DNA of 64,000 nucleotides. It comes from Candidatus Leptovillus affinis. GTDB lineage: Bacteria; Chloroflexota; Anaerolineae; Promineifilales; Promineifilaceae. Positions 1 to 9,100 of this stretch are shown here, piece after piece (positions within the stretch are counted from its first letter, which is position 1; each line of letters begins with the position of its first letter). The notes under the pieces are model-generated. The model was not told the origin of the DNA. It saw only the letters and a program-made list of their open reading frames with translations, and did no database searches. Where the stretch lies: positions 248,001-312,000 of the forward strand of contig JADIYP010000002.1 of the NCBI GenBank assembly GCA_016705235.1, given 5' to 3'. The translations under genes were made by a program, and so were the position numbers.

Positions 1-3000
1 GGCGGAAACGGCGATTTGCCCTTTCAGCAGTTCGGCCACATCCGGCACGTCAGCAGGGTCAAGTTCCCAGGCCGGAATGCCGGCCAGATGCGGGAATTTG
101 GCGGCGATGTCGCCGGTGATCACGCCATTTTGCGTCAGGGTGTAAACCGCGCCGCCGCTAATGCCGTTGGCGTCCAGGACCAGGCCGCCCGTTGGGGCAG
201 CGTGCAAGAAGACCTGATCCGCAGCCACCAATGGCTCCCAGCCGATGGTGTTGGCGCTGAGCCAATGGGCCATCTGCTGATCAATGTTGCCCACGGTCGC
301 TCCGGCGCAGACCTGCTCGCGGATGGAGTAGGCAATGGGCTGGGAGTTAATCTGGCGACGAATGCCGTTCACGTCCACGATGTCGCCGTTGACGACCCAG
401 ATTTCGTAACCCAGGCTGGCCAGATTCAGGGATTGATCGGCGTCCGTATCTTTTTCATCGCCACGATGGAAGATGTAATTGACGGTGGATGCGCCGTCGA
501 TCAGCGGCACTTCATAGTAGACGCCAAAGCCATCCTGGCCGGCGGCTTTCAGGGGCGTCTGCCAGGTGAGGCCCGGCACGTCTACGTCGCCCCAGAGGTG
601 CATACCCCAGAAGTCGTTGTAGTCGCTGCTCTCGTAGTTGCCAAAGTCGTTGAGGCAGCGAGCGTAGTGGAACACGGCCGTATTCGTCGCCGCGCCCCAC
701 GAATCAAACACCGTCTCATTGCCTGAATTCAGCCAGATTTCATACTGGTCGGCTGGTGTGTAGCTGCGATCCGGGCTGTTGGGCGGATCCTTGTCCGGTC
801 CATTGTGCATGATGAAGCTGAGCGGGCTGGTGACAGTCAGCGAGGGGTAAACCGATGTGGTGATGCTGTACACCGCGCCAAAGCTGTCCAGGCCGTCATA
901 CGTGTGCGACACGTTCCAGTCGTTGTTCCAATCTGTCTGCCACAGATACAACTTCCAGTCTGTATACGTGGCGTCGGGGCGATTGTAATGCACCAACGTC
1001 GCGCCCGTCGCTTCGGCGCGCGAGGCGTAGTTGGTGGTATCGCCCTGAATCAACCAGATTTCCGGCGTTACGGAGGGGTCGAAGCTGCGGTCGGCCGGGG
1101 TGTCTTTGTCATTGCCGCGATGAATGATGAAGTTGATCGGCTTGGTGATGTCTTGCAGCCGGATGGCGACAAACGCGCCAAAGTCATCAATGCCGGCAAA
1201 CGGCTTAGGCGAGGTCCAATCGGTGGCTTCCTCGGGGGCGATGGCGTCACCCCACAGGTGCAGGCCCCAGAAATCATTGAAGTCGGTAGAGGTAAAATCG
1301 CCATAATCACCGGCCGGGCGGTGGTAATGGACGATGGCGTAGGCTTCCTGCCCCGGAACCACATTTTGGCCGACGACGACGGTGACGATGTTGTTCTTGT
1401 AGCCGCCGTTCAGGTCGTTGACAATGGCCTGGAAGGTAACTTCCGTGCCGGGGGCGATCTGGCTGACATCGTAGAAGATGCGGTAAGGCGCGTTGTTGTC
1501 TGTGCCGATGTATTCGTAAGCGCCAGCGCCCACTTTCACAGAGAAATTGACTTCGGCGAAAACAGGCGCGCTCAGGCTGACGCCTACTTCTACCCGCCCG
1601 GTTACTTCAGCGGCGGGCGCCGGGGTAGTGAAGGTGACGTCGGGCGCAACGGCCGTATTCTTAATCGGAGCCAGCGGCGCATCGGCTTTGTAAACCACCA
1701 CGCCAAGCGCAGGGACGTCGACGGTGAGTTGGCTGCCAACGGTGGAGGTGATGGGCGGGGCGGCGAGGGGGTAAACGGCCGTAAAGCCCATATTGGCCGA
1801 ATACACGTCAAACGTCGCCTGCTGCGCCGTCTCCGCGTTGTTCAGGGCTACCACATATTCCACCTTCTCGCCCCGTTCAATGCGCGAAAAAGCATAGATG
1901 CCCGCGCCATTGCTGCTGTAGCGGTGGATTTGCGCCCCGCGCCGCAGCGCCAGATTGGCGTCGCGCACGGCGGCAAAATCGCCCAGGGCCAGGTAGAGCG
2001 GGTGTGATGGGTCAAAGTTGTCGTCGGCCACGGTCAGGTTTGTGCCGATCAGGTCGCCGTTGAAAGCGGCCGTCTGGCTGGGGAACATGTCTTCACGGGC
2101 CAGCTTGTCGCTGCCGCCGCCCACAAACCCTTGTTCGTCGCCATAATAAACCACCGGGAAGCCGCGCCCAAAGTAGAGCAGCGCGTATCCCAGTTCCATG
2201 CGGCTGACCAATTCGCCATCGGTCGTGCCCGCCAGACCGCGCAGTCGCGCGCCCAGGCGCTCAATGCCGCCATCGTGGTTGCTGACAAACGTGCCTAACT
2301 GGTAGGCGTTGCTGTCGGCGTCGGTGAAGTAGTCGTCAGCGGCGTAAAAGTCGCGCAGGTTGTCGGTGGCGCTGCTGTTGACGGCAAAATTCGTGGCTGC
2401 GCCATGCAGGCCAAAGTCTAACACGCCGGGCAGGGTGCCCTGGGTGGTGAATTGGCTCATGGTGGCTGCGCTGCCATCAAACACTTCGCCAAAGATGAAG
2501 AAGTCCGGCTTGCCATTGGTGGTGGCGTAATCCATGACCGCCGGGATAACTTGCTGCCAGAATTCGATGTTGACATGTTTGACGGTGTCCATGCGGTAGC
2601 CGTCGATGCCATACGCGGCAATCGTGCCGGTTAGAATGTCGGTGAAACCGTTCACCACAAAAGGCTGCTCGGTAAACACGTCATCCAGGCCGAAGAAATC
2701 GCCATAGGTAGAGCTTTCGCCGACGAAGGTGGAATCGCCGCGATTGTGGTAGTAGATGGGGTTGTTGAGCCAGGCAGGGGCTTTGCGATTGGCGTCGGCC
2801 GGGTCTACTTGCGGCGTGTAGGGGAAGCTAACGGCCGTATCCAACGCCGGGAACGTACCAAAAATGTAATCCCGATCATCAAACGCGTTGCCGCTGGCGT
2901 CGCGGTACGGGAAATCGGCCTTGTAACGGTAGGCCGATGTCGCTTCGACATAGTTGATCAGGTCGCCGGTGTGGTTGGCGACAAAGTCAAAATACACTTT

Positions 3001-4857
3001 GATGCCGCGCGCGTGGGCGGCGGTGATGAAGTCGATGAGTTCCTGGTCCGTGCCCAGGTGGGGATCGGCCGTTTCATAATCCAAAATCCAGTACCCGTGA
3101 TAGGCCGCGCCGATGCCGTTGGTGGCGCTGCTGTCTGGCTGGGTGGGATTGTTCTCGAAAACGGGGGTGATCCAGATGGCCGAGATGCCCAACCCCTGAA
3201 CGTAATCCAGGGTGGCGGCTGCCGACAGGCCGGACAGGTCGCCGCCGTGGTAGTAGCTGATGTCCGTGGGGTCGTAGCCGTGGTCGGTGGGACCTCCCGG
3301 AATCCCGCCGGTGTTGTTGGTTGGGTCGCCGTCTTTAAAGCGGTCGGTGAGGGCGAAGTAGAAAATTTCGTCCTGAACGGCGTGCTGCACGGCCGGTTTG
3401 ACCAGGTTCAGGTCGATGGGGGGCAGCAGTGGGGCCGGGGTGACGATGGCCGTACGGCCGTTGCGCCCATCAACATAAAAGGCGACCACGTCGCCATCGG
3501 CGGCCACGGTAAATGGGATGGTGCCCGCATTTTTGTTACGGCCGTCAATGCCTATCTGATTGTCCCAGGCGCCTGTGTTGGTGATTTTGGCTTCATAGCT
3601 GCCCGCCGTGGCAAACTGATAGGGCAAAATGTAATACTGGTTGGGCAAACTGGCCAGCGTGGTGGCGGCGTCGCTGTTGTTCCAACTTTGCCACGGGCCA
3701 ACAACCGTCAGGCTGGGGGGCATATCATCCCAGGCATTGACGATGTGCTGGGCGGGCAAAAACGGCAGCCCGGCATCGGCGCTGTGGTCATTGGTGTCGA
3801 AGGTAAGTTTCACCGTCTGGCCGCCGGCGGAAGCGATCATCCAGGCATTGTCAGATGGGTAAGCGACGCTCCAGTTGTTGCATTCAACGGCTTTAAATTC
3901 CGTACGTCCGGCAGCCGCCAGGACCACATCCAGGGAATAAACGCCATCGCCGCCCAAAAGGTCGCCGTTGGTTCCATCATCGTAAAGGGGGTCGCTGGCG
4001 TTATTCCAGGTGTTAAAGTCACCGGCCGCGCACCAGTTGCCAGCGCCGCTGCCATTGGGCGTGATGGACATACGCCCGGTGACTGTATCGAGCAAAAAGA
4101 TGACGGTTTGATTGACGCCGGTAGTGGTGAAGGCGATGGTAGGCGCGCTTTTGTTACGGCCGTCAGCGCCAATCTGGTTGGCCCAGTTGCCGGTTTCGCT
4201 AATTTTGGCTTCGTATGCGCCGGCTTCGGCAAACTCATAGGCCAAGCGGTAGATGCCATGGCCAACGGCCGTCATCGTCGTGGTCACTGCGGTATTGTTC
4301 CACTGCTGCCAGGGGCCAACCACCGTAAAGGAGGCTGGCGGCACGTCGAACCAGACGTTGACAATGTTTTGCGACGGCTTCATCACCAGCCCGGTATCAG
4401 CGCTGTAATTGTTGGTGTCAAACGTCAGTTTGACGGTGTGGGCGTCTTGGGTGGTAGTCAGCCAGGCGTTGTCGCCGGGAAAAGCATTGCCCCAATTCCC
4501 ACACTCCACCGCCTTGAACTCGTACCGTCCGGCGGTGGGTATCACCAGATCCAATGAATAAACGCCATCCCCGGCAATTAAGTCACCGGCGGTGGCGTCA
4601 TCAACAAGGGGCGTGCTGCTGTTGTTCCAACCGTTAAAGTCACCGGCGGTACACCAATTAATGGCCGCCGTGGCGTTGGTTGGGGTAACACTGCGGGGCG
4701 AAGAAACGGCCGTGCCGCCCACTGCGGGCAGCGCTGCGCCATTTCCCTCAGCCGCCTGCGCCGGAGGGCGCAGCAGCCAGAACATGCCGCCAAACAACAA
4801 TAAAACCAACAGGCTGCTCATCAGCAGCCGCCAGCTTGCTTTGACCTTCCTATTCAT
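1..4857 (-). CDS. Secreted amylopullulanase-type GH13 enzyme, 3' end beyond window
   Basis: An uninterrupted minus-strand frame runs from ATG at 4857 to the window edge (1619 codons visible). An N-terminal hydrophobic segment ends near residue 36 at APAQA-like sequence, so it is exported. Two similar glucan-binding-like units of about 200 residues follow (about 60-260 and 260-460). Next is a GH13 alpha-amylase domain: region I DFVANHT (about 624-630), nucleophile Asp757 in GYRMDTVKH, acid/base Glu791 in FIFGEVFDG and Asp862 in SNHDG. An Ig-like segment (about 1060-1165) and three CBM41/PUD-type modules with the GLHLWGD signature (about 1170-1485) come next. The last 120 residues resemble the pullulanase N2 domain of the second pullulanase in this window (21329-25630). 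I therefore infer a pullulanase GH13 domain beyond the edge, making a bifunctional amylase-pullulanase for extracellular starch or pullulan. The signal and GH13 motifs were read directly; the second catalytic domain is inference. Confidence 0.88.
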   Translation of the reverse strand, partial: MNRKVKASWRLLMSSLLVLLLFGGMFWLLRPPAQAAEGNGAALPAVGGTAVSSPRSVTPTNATAAINWCTAGDFNGWNNSSTPLVDDATAGDLIAGDGVYSLDLVIPTAGRYEFKAVECGNWGNAFPGDNAWLTTTQDAHTVKLTFDTNNYSADTGLVMKPSQNIVNVWFDVPPASFTVVGPWQQWNNTAVTTTMTAVGHGIYRLAYEFAEAGAYEAKISETGNWANQIGADGRNKSAPTIAFTTTGVNQTVIFLLDTVTGRMSITPNGSGAGNWCAAGDFNTWNNASDPLYDDGTNGDLLGGDGVYSLDVVLAAAGRTEFKAVECNNWSVAYPSDNAWMIASAGGQTVKLTFDTNDHSADAGLPFLPAQHIVNAWDDMPPSLTVVGPWQSWNNSDAATTLASLPNQYYILPYQFATAGSYEAKITNTGAWDNQIGIDGRNKNAGTIPFTVAADGDVVAFYVDGRNGRTAIVTPAPLLPPIDLNLVKPAVQHAVQDEIFYFALTDRFKDGDPTNNTGGIPGGPTDHGYDPTDISYYHGGDLSGLSAAATLDYVQGLGISAIWITPVFENNPTQPDSSATNGIGAAYHGYWILDYETADPHLGTDQELIDFITAAHARGIKVYFDFVANHTGDLINYVEATSAYRYKADFPYRDASGNAFDDRDYIFGTFPALDTAVSFPYTPQVDPADANRKAPAWLNNPIYYHNRGDSTFVGESSTYGDFFGLDDVFTEQPFVVNGFTDILTGTIAAYGIDGYRMDTVKHVNIEFWQQVIPAVMDYATTNGKPDFFIFGEVFDGSAATMSQFTTQGTLPGVLDFGLHGAATNFAVNSSATDNLRDFYAADDYFTDADSNAYQLGTFVSNHDGGIERLGARLRGLAGTTDGELVSRMELGYALLYFGRGFPVVYYGDEQGFVGGGSDKLAREDMFPSQTAAFNGDLIGTNLTVADDNFDPSHPLYLALGDFAAVRDANLALRRGAQIHRYSSNGAGIYAFSRIERGEKVEYVVALNNAETAQQATFDVYSANMGFTAVYPLAAPPITSTVGSQLTVDVPALGVVVYKADAPLAPIKNTAVAPDVTFTTPAPAAEVTGRVEVGVSLSAPVFAEVNFSVKVGAGAYEYIGTDNNAPYRIFYDVSQIAPGTEVTFQAIVNDLNGGYKNNIVTVVVGQNVVPGQEAYAIVHYHRPAGDYGDFTSTDFNDFWGLHLWGDAIAPEEATDWTSPKPFAGIDDFGAFVAIRLQDITKPINFIIHRGNDKDTPADRSFDPSVTPEIWLIQGDTTNYASRAEATGATLVHYNRPDATYTDWKLYLWQTDWNNDWNVSHTYDGLDSFGAVYSITTSVYPSLTVTSPLSFIMHNGPDKDPPNSPDRSYTPADQYEIWLNSGNETVFDSWGAATNTAVFHYARCLNDFGNYESSDYNDFWGMHLWGDVDVPGLTWQTPLKAAGQDGFGVYYEVPLIDGASTVNYIFHRGDEKDTDADQSLNLASLGYEIWVVNGDIVDVNGIRRQINSQPIAYSIREQVCAGATVGNIDQQMAHWLSANTIGWEPLVAADQVFLHAAPTGGLVLDANGISGGAVYTLTQNGVITGDIAAKFPHLAGIPAWELDPADVPDVAELLKGQIAVSA

Positions 4858-4923
4858 CCCTACTCCTTTAAGATTTGAATCTTTTTCGCCAGTTCGCCTG
4901 GCGAACATCGCACCGAAAACAAT

Positions 4924-4965
4924 AAAAAAACGCCCATTCAGACAAATTATTTGTCCGAACAGGCG
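4924..4965 (-). terminator. Intrinsic terminator in the leader of the amylopullulanase gene (probable attenuator)
   Basis: On the minus strand the two arms at 4965-4951 and 4946-4931 form a 15-bp RNA stem with a 4-5 nt AUAA loop, followed by seven U residues. Three of the pairs are G-U, so the stem is complete only as minus-strand RNA; the plus-strand transcript would have A-C mismatches. It lies 73 bp upstream of the ATG at 4857. The next gene upstream is divergent (5406, +), so there is no upstream minus-strand gene for it to end. It could be a transcription attenuator or the end of a small leader RNA. The hairpin is seen; the regulatory role is inferred. Confidence 0.65.
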
Positions 4966-5405
4966 CAACTTACGTCATAAACTGCCAAAATCAACTGGCT
5001 TGAGCCGAAAAATATGATTATTTGTAGGCGCATCTCTTACACTTCTTCCGATCAACGACCACTCTATTGTAATTGCAAATTCCGACAACGCTTAATTTGG
5101 GATAGTCACGTTTTGTAATGCTTGGCTGCTACAAAAGTAGTTGATGGCTCAACTATACCATTGGCCTATTTTTCCGTCAATAGGCACAAAAAGGGGATGA
5201 ATTTATTGGTGGTTTTGACTAATATGGGGAGGAAACGGCCGTTTCCCATCCCACATCTGAAAAACAGATAAGAATCAGCATACGATTTGCCCACGCTCGA
5301 CCCCAAAATGTCACCAAAATACTACCAAGCGCCGGGCAATCTTGGTATACTCTGCATGTTCATTTCCAAAGCAACTTATCATTTTCCCTCATAAGGAGTG
5401 TCTAT
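4966..5405. promoter_or_regulatory. Divergent intergenic region between amylopullulanase and MoxR
   Basis: AT-rich relative to its flanks and without a credible gene. It holds a perfect 16-bp palindrome GGAAACGGCCGTTTCC at 5231-5246, an extended form of the octamer found all over the window. A TATACT hexamer at 5346-5351 would serve as the -10 box for the plus-strand MoxR gene; no convincing -35 box is visible. A Shine-Dalgarno AAGGAG lies at 5394-5399 ahead of the MoxR ATG. On the minus strand GCGCCT followed by ACAAATAAT occurs twice (around 5017-5032 and 4949-4966), the second copy being part of the terminator stem. Confidence 0.45.
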
Positions 5406-6356
5406 ATGGCTGATGTTCAGACAATCGCCAATCGCATTGTAGAGAACGTGGAGCGTGTAATAATCGGCAAACGCGCCGCCGTGCAGCTAACAGTGCTCGG
5501 ACTGCTGTGTCAGGGCCACATTCTCATCGAGGATGTGCCGGGCGTCGGCAAGACTGTGCTGGCCAAAACATTGGCCAGGTCCGTCGGCTGCAAGTTCCAA
5601 CGCATCCAATTCACTCCCGATATGCTGCCCAGCGACGTTACCGGCGTCTCTGTTTTTAACCAGAAAACCCGCGAATTTGAATTCCGCCCCGGTCCCATCC
5701 ATGCCCAAATCGTCCTGGTAGACGAAATCAATCGCGCCACCCCTAAAACCCAATCCGCTCTGCTGGAATCCATGGAAGAACGTCAGGTGACGGTGGATGG
5801 GCACACCTACCCCCTGGGCAGTCCTTTTATGGTGTTGGCCACGCAAAACCCCATCGAGTATGAAGGCACCTTCCCCCTGCCAGAGGCGCAGTTGGACCGC
5901 TTTATGCTGCGCTTACGCCTGGGCTATGCGGCCAAGCACGAAGAAATGGACATGCTGTCCCGCCAGCAGCACAAACATCCGCTGGACTCAATCGAACAAG
6001 TGGTTTCCGTGGAGGAGTTGTCGGCGGCTCAAGAAGCGATTAAGGATATTTACATCGATAATCTGGTTAAGGAATATATTGTCGACCTGGTGCGCGCAAC
6101 ACGGGAGCATTCAGAGGTGTATCTGGGCGCAAGTTCCAGAGGCGCGTTGTCGATTTATCGCCTGGGGCAGGCGCGGGCGGCCATGTTTGGCCGCGATTTT
6201 GTACTGCCGGACGATGTGAAGGCGTTGGCCGGCGCGGCGCTGAACCACCGCATTATCGTGGGGCCGGCGGCGCGTATTAAGGACATTGAGCCGGATGCCA
6301 TTGTGCAGGAGATATTGGACAGCACGGCCGTTCCTGGGGCCAAAGTGAAAGCGTAA
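5406..6356 (+). CDS. MoxR-family AAA+ ATPase
   Basis: A 316-residue AAA_3 ATPase with Walker A GVGKT near residue 45-50 and Walker B LVDEINRATPKTQSALLE near residue 105-120, followed by a sensor region with ATQNP and the MoxR lid domain. MoxR proteins are cytoplasmic chaperone-like ATPases that mature or activate partner proteins, often with VWA or DUF58 partners. The gene has a good ribosome site (AAGGAG, 6 nt before ATG). Its partner, the DUF58 protein, starts 8 bp downstream, so they are almost certainly co-transcribed. Length and motif order match the family. The client protein cannot be told from sequence. Confidence 0.95.
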   Translation: MADVQTIANRIVENVERVIIGKRAAVQLTVLGLLCQGHILIEDVPGVGKTVLAKTLARSVGCKFQRIQFTPDMLPSDVTGVSVFNQKTREFEFRPGPIHAQIVLVDEINRATPKTQSALLESMEERQVTVDGHTYPLGSPFMVLATQNPIEYEGTFPLPEAQLDRFMLRLRLGYAAKHEEMDMLSRQQHKHPLDSIEQVVSVEELSAAQEAIKDIYIDNLVKEYIVDLVRATREHSEVYLGASSRGALSIYRLGQARAAMFGRDFVLPDDVKALAGAALNHRIIVGPAARIKDIEPDAIVQEILDSTAVPGAKVKA

Positions 6357-6364
6357 AACCCCCT

Positions 6365-7666
6365 ATGGTGAACCAGCTTAAGCAACGGCGCACGGCCGTT
6401 TTCGGTTTAGCGCTTCTGGCCCTGATTGGCGGTCTGGCAACCGGCCGTGACATCTTGTTCAACCTGGCCTACATGCTGGGGCTGCTGCTCATCCTGTCCT
6501 TTTTTTGGGCCTGGGTCAACATCAATTGGGTGCATCTGGGTCGCGCCACTCGGGTGCGGCGCACGCAGGTGGGACGGCCGTTAGAAGAACGCTTCACCAT
6601 CCGCAACACCAGCTTTTTACCCAAACTGTGGCTGGAAATCCGCGATTTTTCCAACGTGCCCGGCCACAAAACCAGCTATGTGGTTAACAATTTGGGGCCA
6701 CACCGCACCTTCACCTGGCGGGCCATCACCGTTTGCCGCGAACGCGGCCGTTACCAGCTTGGCCCCATCCAACTGCGTACCAGCGATCCGTTTGGCCTGT
6801 TTCCCATGCAGCGCGCCCTGGCCCCAACCTCCAATGTAGTCATCTACCCGCTCACCTTCGACATTTACCAGTTTGCCTTGCCGCTGGGGTTGCTGCCCGG
6901 CGGCGACGCGCTGCGGCGACGCACGCATTATGTCACCACCAACGCTTCCGGCGTGCGCGATTATGCCCCAGGCGACAGTTTCAGCCGTATTCATTGGCCC
7001 AGCACGGCGCGGCGCGACCGCCTCATCGTTAAAGAATTTGAACTGGACCCCATGGCCGACATCTGGATCGTGCCCGACATGTCTGTGTTTGGGCACATTG
7101 CGCCGCGCCAAATGCCGCCACAAAATGAATCAAAATCGGATTTGTTAGATTGGTTGGGCATTGCGGATTTTAAGCTGCCCGACGCCACGGAGGAATACAC
7201 CGTCACGGTGGCAGCGTCGCTGGCGCAATACTTTTTGCGCCATGATCGCTCCGTGGGCATGTTGGCGTATGGCCAATCGAATGAAGTGTTGCAGCCGGAC
7301 CGCGGCGAACGGCAAATTAATCGCATTCTGGAGACGTTGAGCGTTTTGCGGGCGCAGGGGCATGTGCCGGTTTACGACATGCTGCACGCTGAATCTTACT
7401 TGTTTCCGCGCGGCACGACGTTGATTGTGGTGACGCCGAATACGCAAGATGAATGGGCAGTGGCGGCGCGACAGCTTACGCGGCGCGGGCTGCGGCTGGT
7501 GACGGTGCTAATCGATCCCGAATCGTTTGGTGGGCGGCGATCCAGCGCCAAACTGGCGGCGCTGTTGCAAAGCAGCGGCATGATGGCTTACCTGATTAGA
7601 CGTGGGGATAATTTAACGGCCGTTCTCAGCCAAAATCCCAAACGGGCCAATTCGTTTACGGTGTAG
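6365..7666 (+). CDS. DUF58 domain membrane protein
   Basis: A 433-residue protein with two adjacent hydrophobic helices near the N terminus (about residues 12-55), a beta-rich middle part, and the DUF58 signature around residues 190-230, where GVRDYAPGDSFSRIHWPSTAR shows the typical RxYxPGDxxxxIxW pattern, here read in two overlapping pieces. The C-terminal part is VWA-like. DUF58 proteins are the usual genomic partners of MoxR ATPases, and the 8-bp spacing here fits. The molecular role is not established; a link to envelope or extracytoplasmic processes is the common guess. The start ATG has no strong ribosome site, which fits translational coupling. Confidence 0.9.
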   Translation: MVNQLKQRRTAVFGLALLALIGGLATGRDILFNLAYMLGLLLILSFFWAWVNINWVHLGRATRVRRTQVGRPLEERFTIRNTSFLPKLWLEIRDFSNVPGHKTSYVVNNLGPHRTFTWRAITVCRERGRYQLGPIQLRTSDPFGLFPMQRALAPTSNVVIYPLTFDIYQFALPLGLLPGGDALRRRTHYVTTNASGVRDYAPGDSFSRIHWPSTARRDRLIVKEFELDPMADIWIVPDMSVFGHIAPRQMPPQNESKSDLLDWLGIADFKLPDATEEYTVTVAASLAQYFLRHDRSVGMLAYGQSNEVLQPDRGERQINRILETLSVLRAQGHVPVYDMLHAESYLFPRGTTLIVVTPNTQDEWAVAARQLTRRGLRLVTVLIDPESFGGRRSSAKLAALLQSSGMMAYLIRRGDNLTAVLSQNPKRANSFTV

Positions 7667-7667
7667 G

Positions 7668-7696
7668 TGGGGCTGGAGGTAAAGTCTTCAGCCCCA
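7668..7696. terminator. Stem-loop between convergent DUF58 and miaB genes
   Basis: TGGGGCTG at 7668-7675 pairs with CAGCCCCA at 7689-7696 around a 13-nt loop. It sits directly after the DUF58 stop and before the miaB stop, the place expected for a shared terminator. No T-run follows on either strand, so an intrinsic terminator is only possible. Confidence 0.4.
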
Positions 7697-7707
7697 GCGA
7701 TCGTGTA

Positions 7708-9099
7708 TCAGACAATGATCAGGGGGATAGAGGCGGGCATATCGGCAACGGCCGTCGCCCGTTCTACTTTGGGACGATCCACCGCCACCCCTGAGAGGCT
7801 CCAGGGGCCGGTGTGCTGAATTTGCACCCGCACCAACTGCCCTTTCAGGTCGCGGGGATCATCAAAAAAGACCAGTTTGCTTTGCGGCGTGCGGCCGCGC
7901 CAGCGCCCTTTTTGCTGCTCTTCCACCAAAACCTCCACGGTTTCCCCCAACCAGCGTTTATTTTTCTTTTCCCCAATTTCCTTTTGTAGTTGTTCGATCA
8001 TTTGGAAGCGGCGGCGCTTTTCGTCTTCGGGTACGTCATCGACCAGACGGCGGGCGCTGACCGTGCCGGGGCGCGGACTATAACGAGCCAGATGGACTTT
8101 ATCCAGCTCTAATTCACGCAACAGGTCGTAGGTTTTTTGGAACTGCACGGCCGTTTCCCCCGGAAAACCCACAATAATATCATTGTGAATCGCCACGTCG
8201 GGGATAATCTGGCGAATACGAAACACCAACCGGCGATACTCATCGGCCGTGTAGCCGCGTTTCATTTCGCGCAGCACATCATCATCACCCGCCTGGATGG
8301 GAATTTCGATTTGCGGCATCACTTTGGGCAGTTCGGCCACGGCGCGCAAGATTTTATCGGTCATGTAGTTGGGGTGACTGGTCAGAAAACGGATACGCTC
8401 CAGCCCGTCTATGCCATTGATCACGCGCAGCAAATCGGCCAGGTCGGGTCCATCCGCGACGTCGTATCCATAGCGATCCACAATTTGCCCCAGCAGCATC
8501 ACTTCCTTCACCCCCTGGGCCACCAGCGAGCGGACCTCGGCGGCAATTTCACCCACCGGGCGGCTGCGTTCGATGCCGCGCCGCTGCGGGATGATGCAAA
8601 ACGAGCAGGCGTGCGAGCAGCCATACACCACCGAAACCGGCGCAGCGACCAATTCGCCGCGTTGATCGGCCGGTAAAATGACTTCGCCATCCTGCCAGGC
8701 GTGGCGCTGGGCTGTGCTTTCCAGCTCATAGGTCTGGTCTTCGCCCTGTTTTAGATGAGAAACCAGCGGCAAGCCATCGGTGCTGGGTTCCATGAAGACA
8801 TCCACAAAGGGGAAACGTTTTTCCAGGGCTTCATTGCCGCGCACGCCGACGATGCAGCCCATGACGGCGATGGTCATGTTGGGGTTCTGGTCTTTCAGCG
8901 GGCGCAAATTATCGAGTTTGTTGTAGGCTTTGTCTTCGGACTGCTGGCGCACGGTGCAGGTTTCCAGGACGACGACATCGGCTTCTTCCAGGCGCGGCGC
9001 GGCGTGGTAGCCGATTTTTTCTAATTCGGTGGCTACGCGCCGGGCGTCGGCATAGTTCATCTGGCAGCCGGTAATCCAAAAGTAATAAGTTTTGTTCAT
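7708..9099 (-). CDS. miaB: tRNA-2-methylthio-N6-dimethylallyladenosine synthase
   Basis: Radical-SAM methylthiotransferase that adds 2-methylthio to i6A37 of tRNAs reading UNN codons. The UPF0004 N-terminal domain has its three cysteines (GCQMNYAD, ETCTVR, GCIVG) for the auxiliary 4Fe-4S cluster. The radical-SAM motif GCSHACSFC gives the CxxxCxxC ligands, and a TRAM domain lies at the C terminus. I chose ATG 9099 (463 residues) because it begins MNKTYYFWITGCQMN as in the family. The longer upstream reading into the 102-bp repeat array adds only repeat-encoded residues. A short C-terminal extension of about 20 residues is unusual. The gene is last in the minus-strand cluster, separated from the methyltransferase by the repeat array. 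Confidence 0.95.
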   Translation of the reverse strand: MNKTYYFWITGCQMNYADARRVATELEKIGYHAAPRLEEADVVVLETCTVRQQSEDKAYNKLDNLRPLKDQNPNMTIAVMGCIVGVRGNEALEKRFPFVDVFMEPSTDGLPLVSHLKQGEDQTYELESTAQRHAWQDGEVILPADQRGELVAAPVSVVYGCSHACSFCIIPQRRGIERSRPVGEIAAEVRSLVAQGVKEVMLLGQIVDRYGYDVADGPDLADLLRVINGIDGLERIRFLTSHPNYMTDKILRAVAELPKVMPQIEIPIQAGDDDVLREMKRGYTADEYRRLVFRIRQIIPDVAIHNDIIVGFPGETAVQFQKTYDLLRELELDKVHLARYSPRPGTVSARRLVDDVPEDEKRRRFQMIEQLQKEIGEKKNKRWLGETVEVLVEEQQKGRWRGRTPQSKLVFFDDPRDLKGQLVRVQIQHTGPWSLSGVAVDRPKVERATAVADMPASIPLIIV

Positions 9100-9100
9100 A

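Noticed and set aside
805..4557. Long plus-strand open frames (805-2007, 2746-4557) opposite the amylopullulanase
   Set aside because: The minus frame over the same DNA has a signal peptide and all GH13 motifs; the plus frames are low-complexity V/G/A-rich products without motifs.
5487..5846. Minus-strand frames opposite the MoxR gene
   Set aside because: The plus strand holds an intact MoxR ATPase with Walker motifs.
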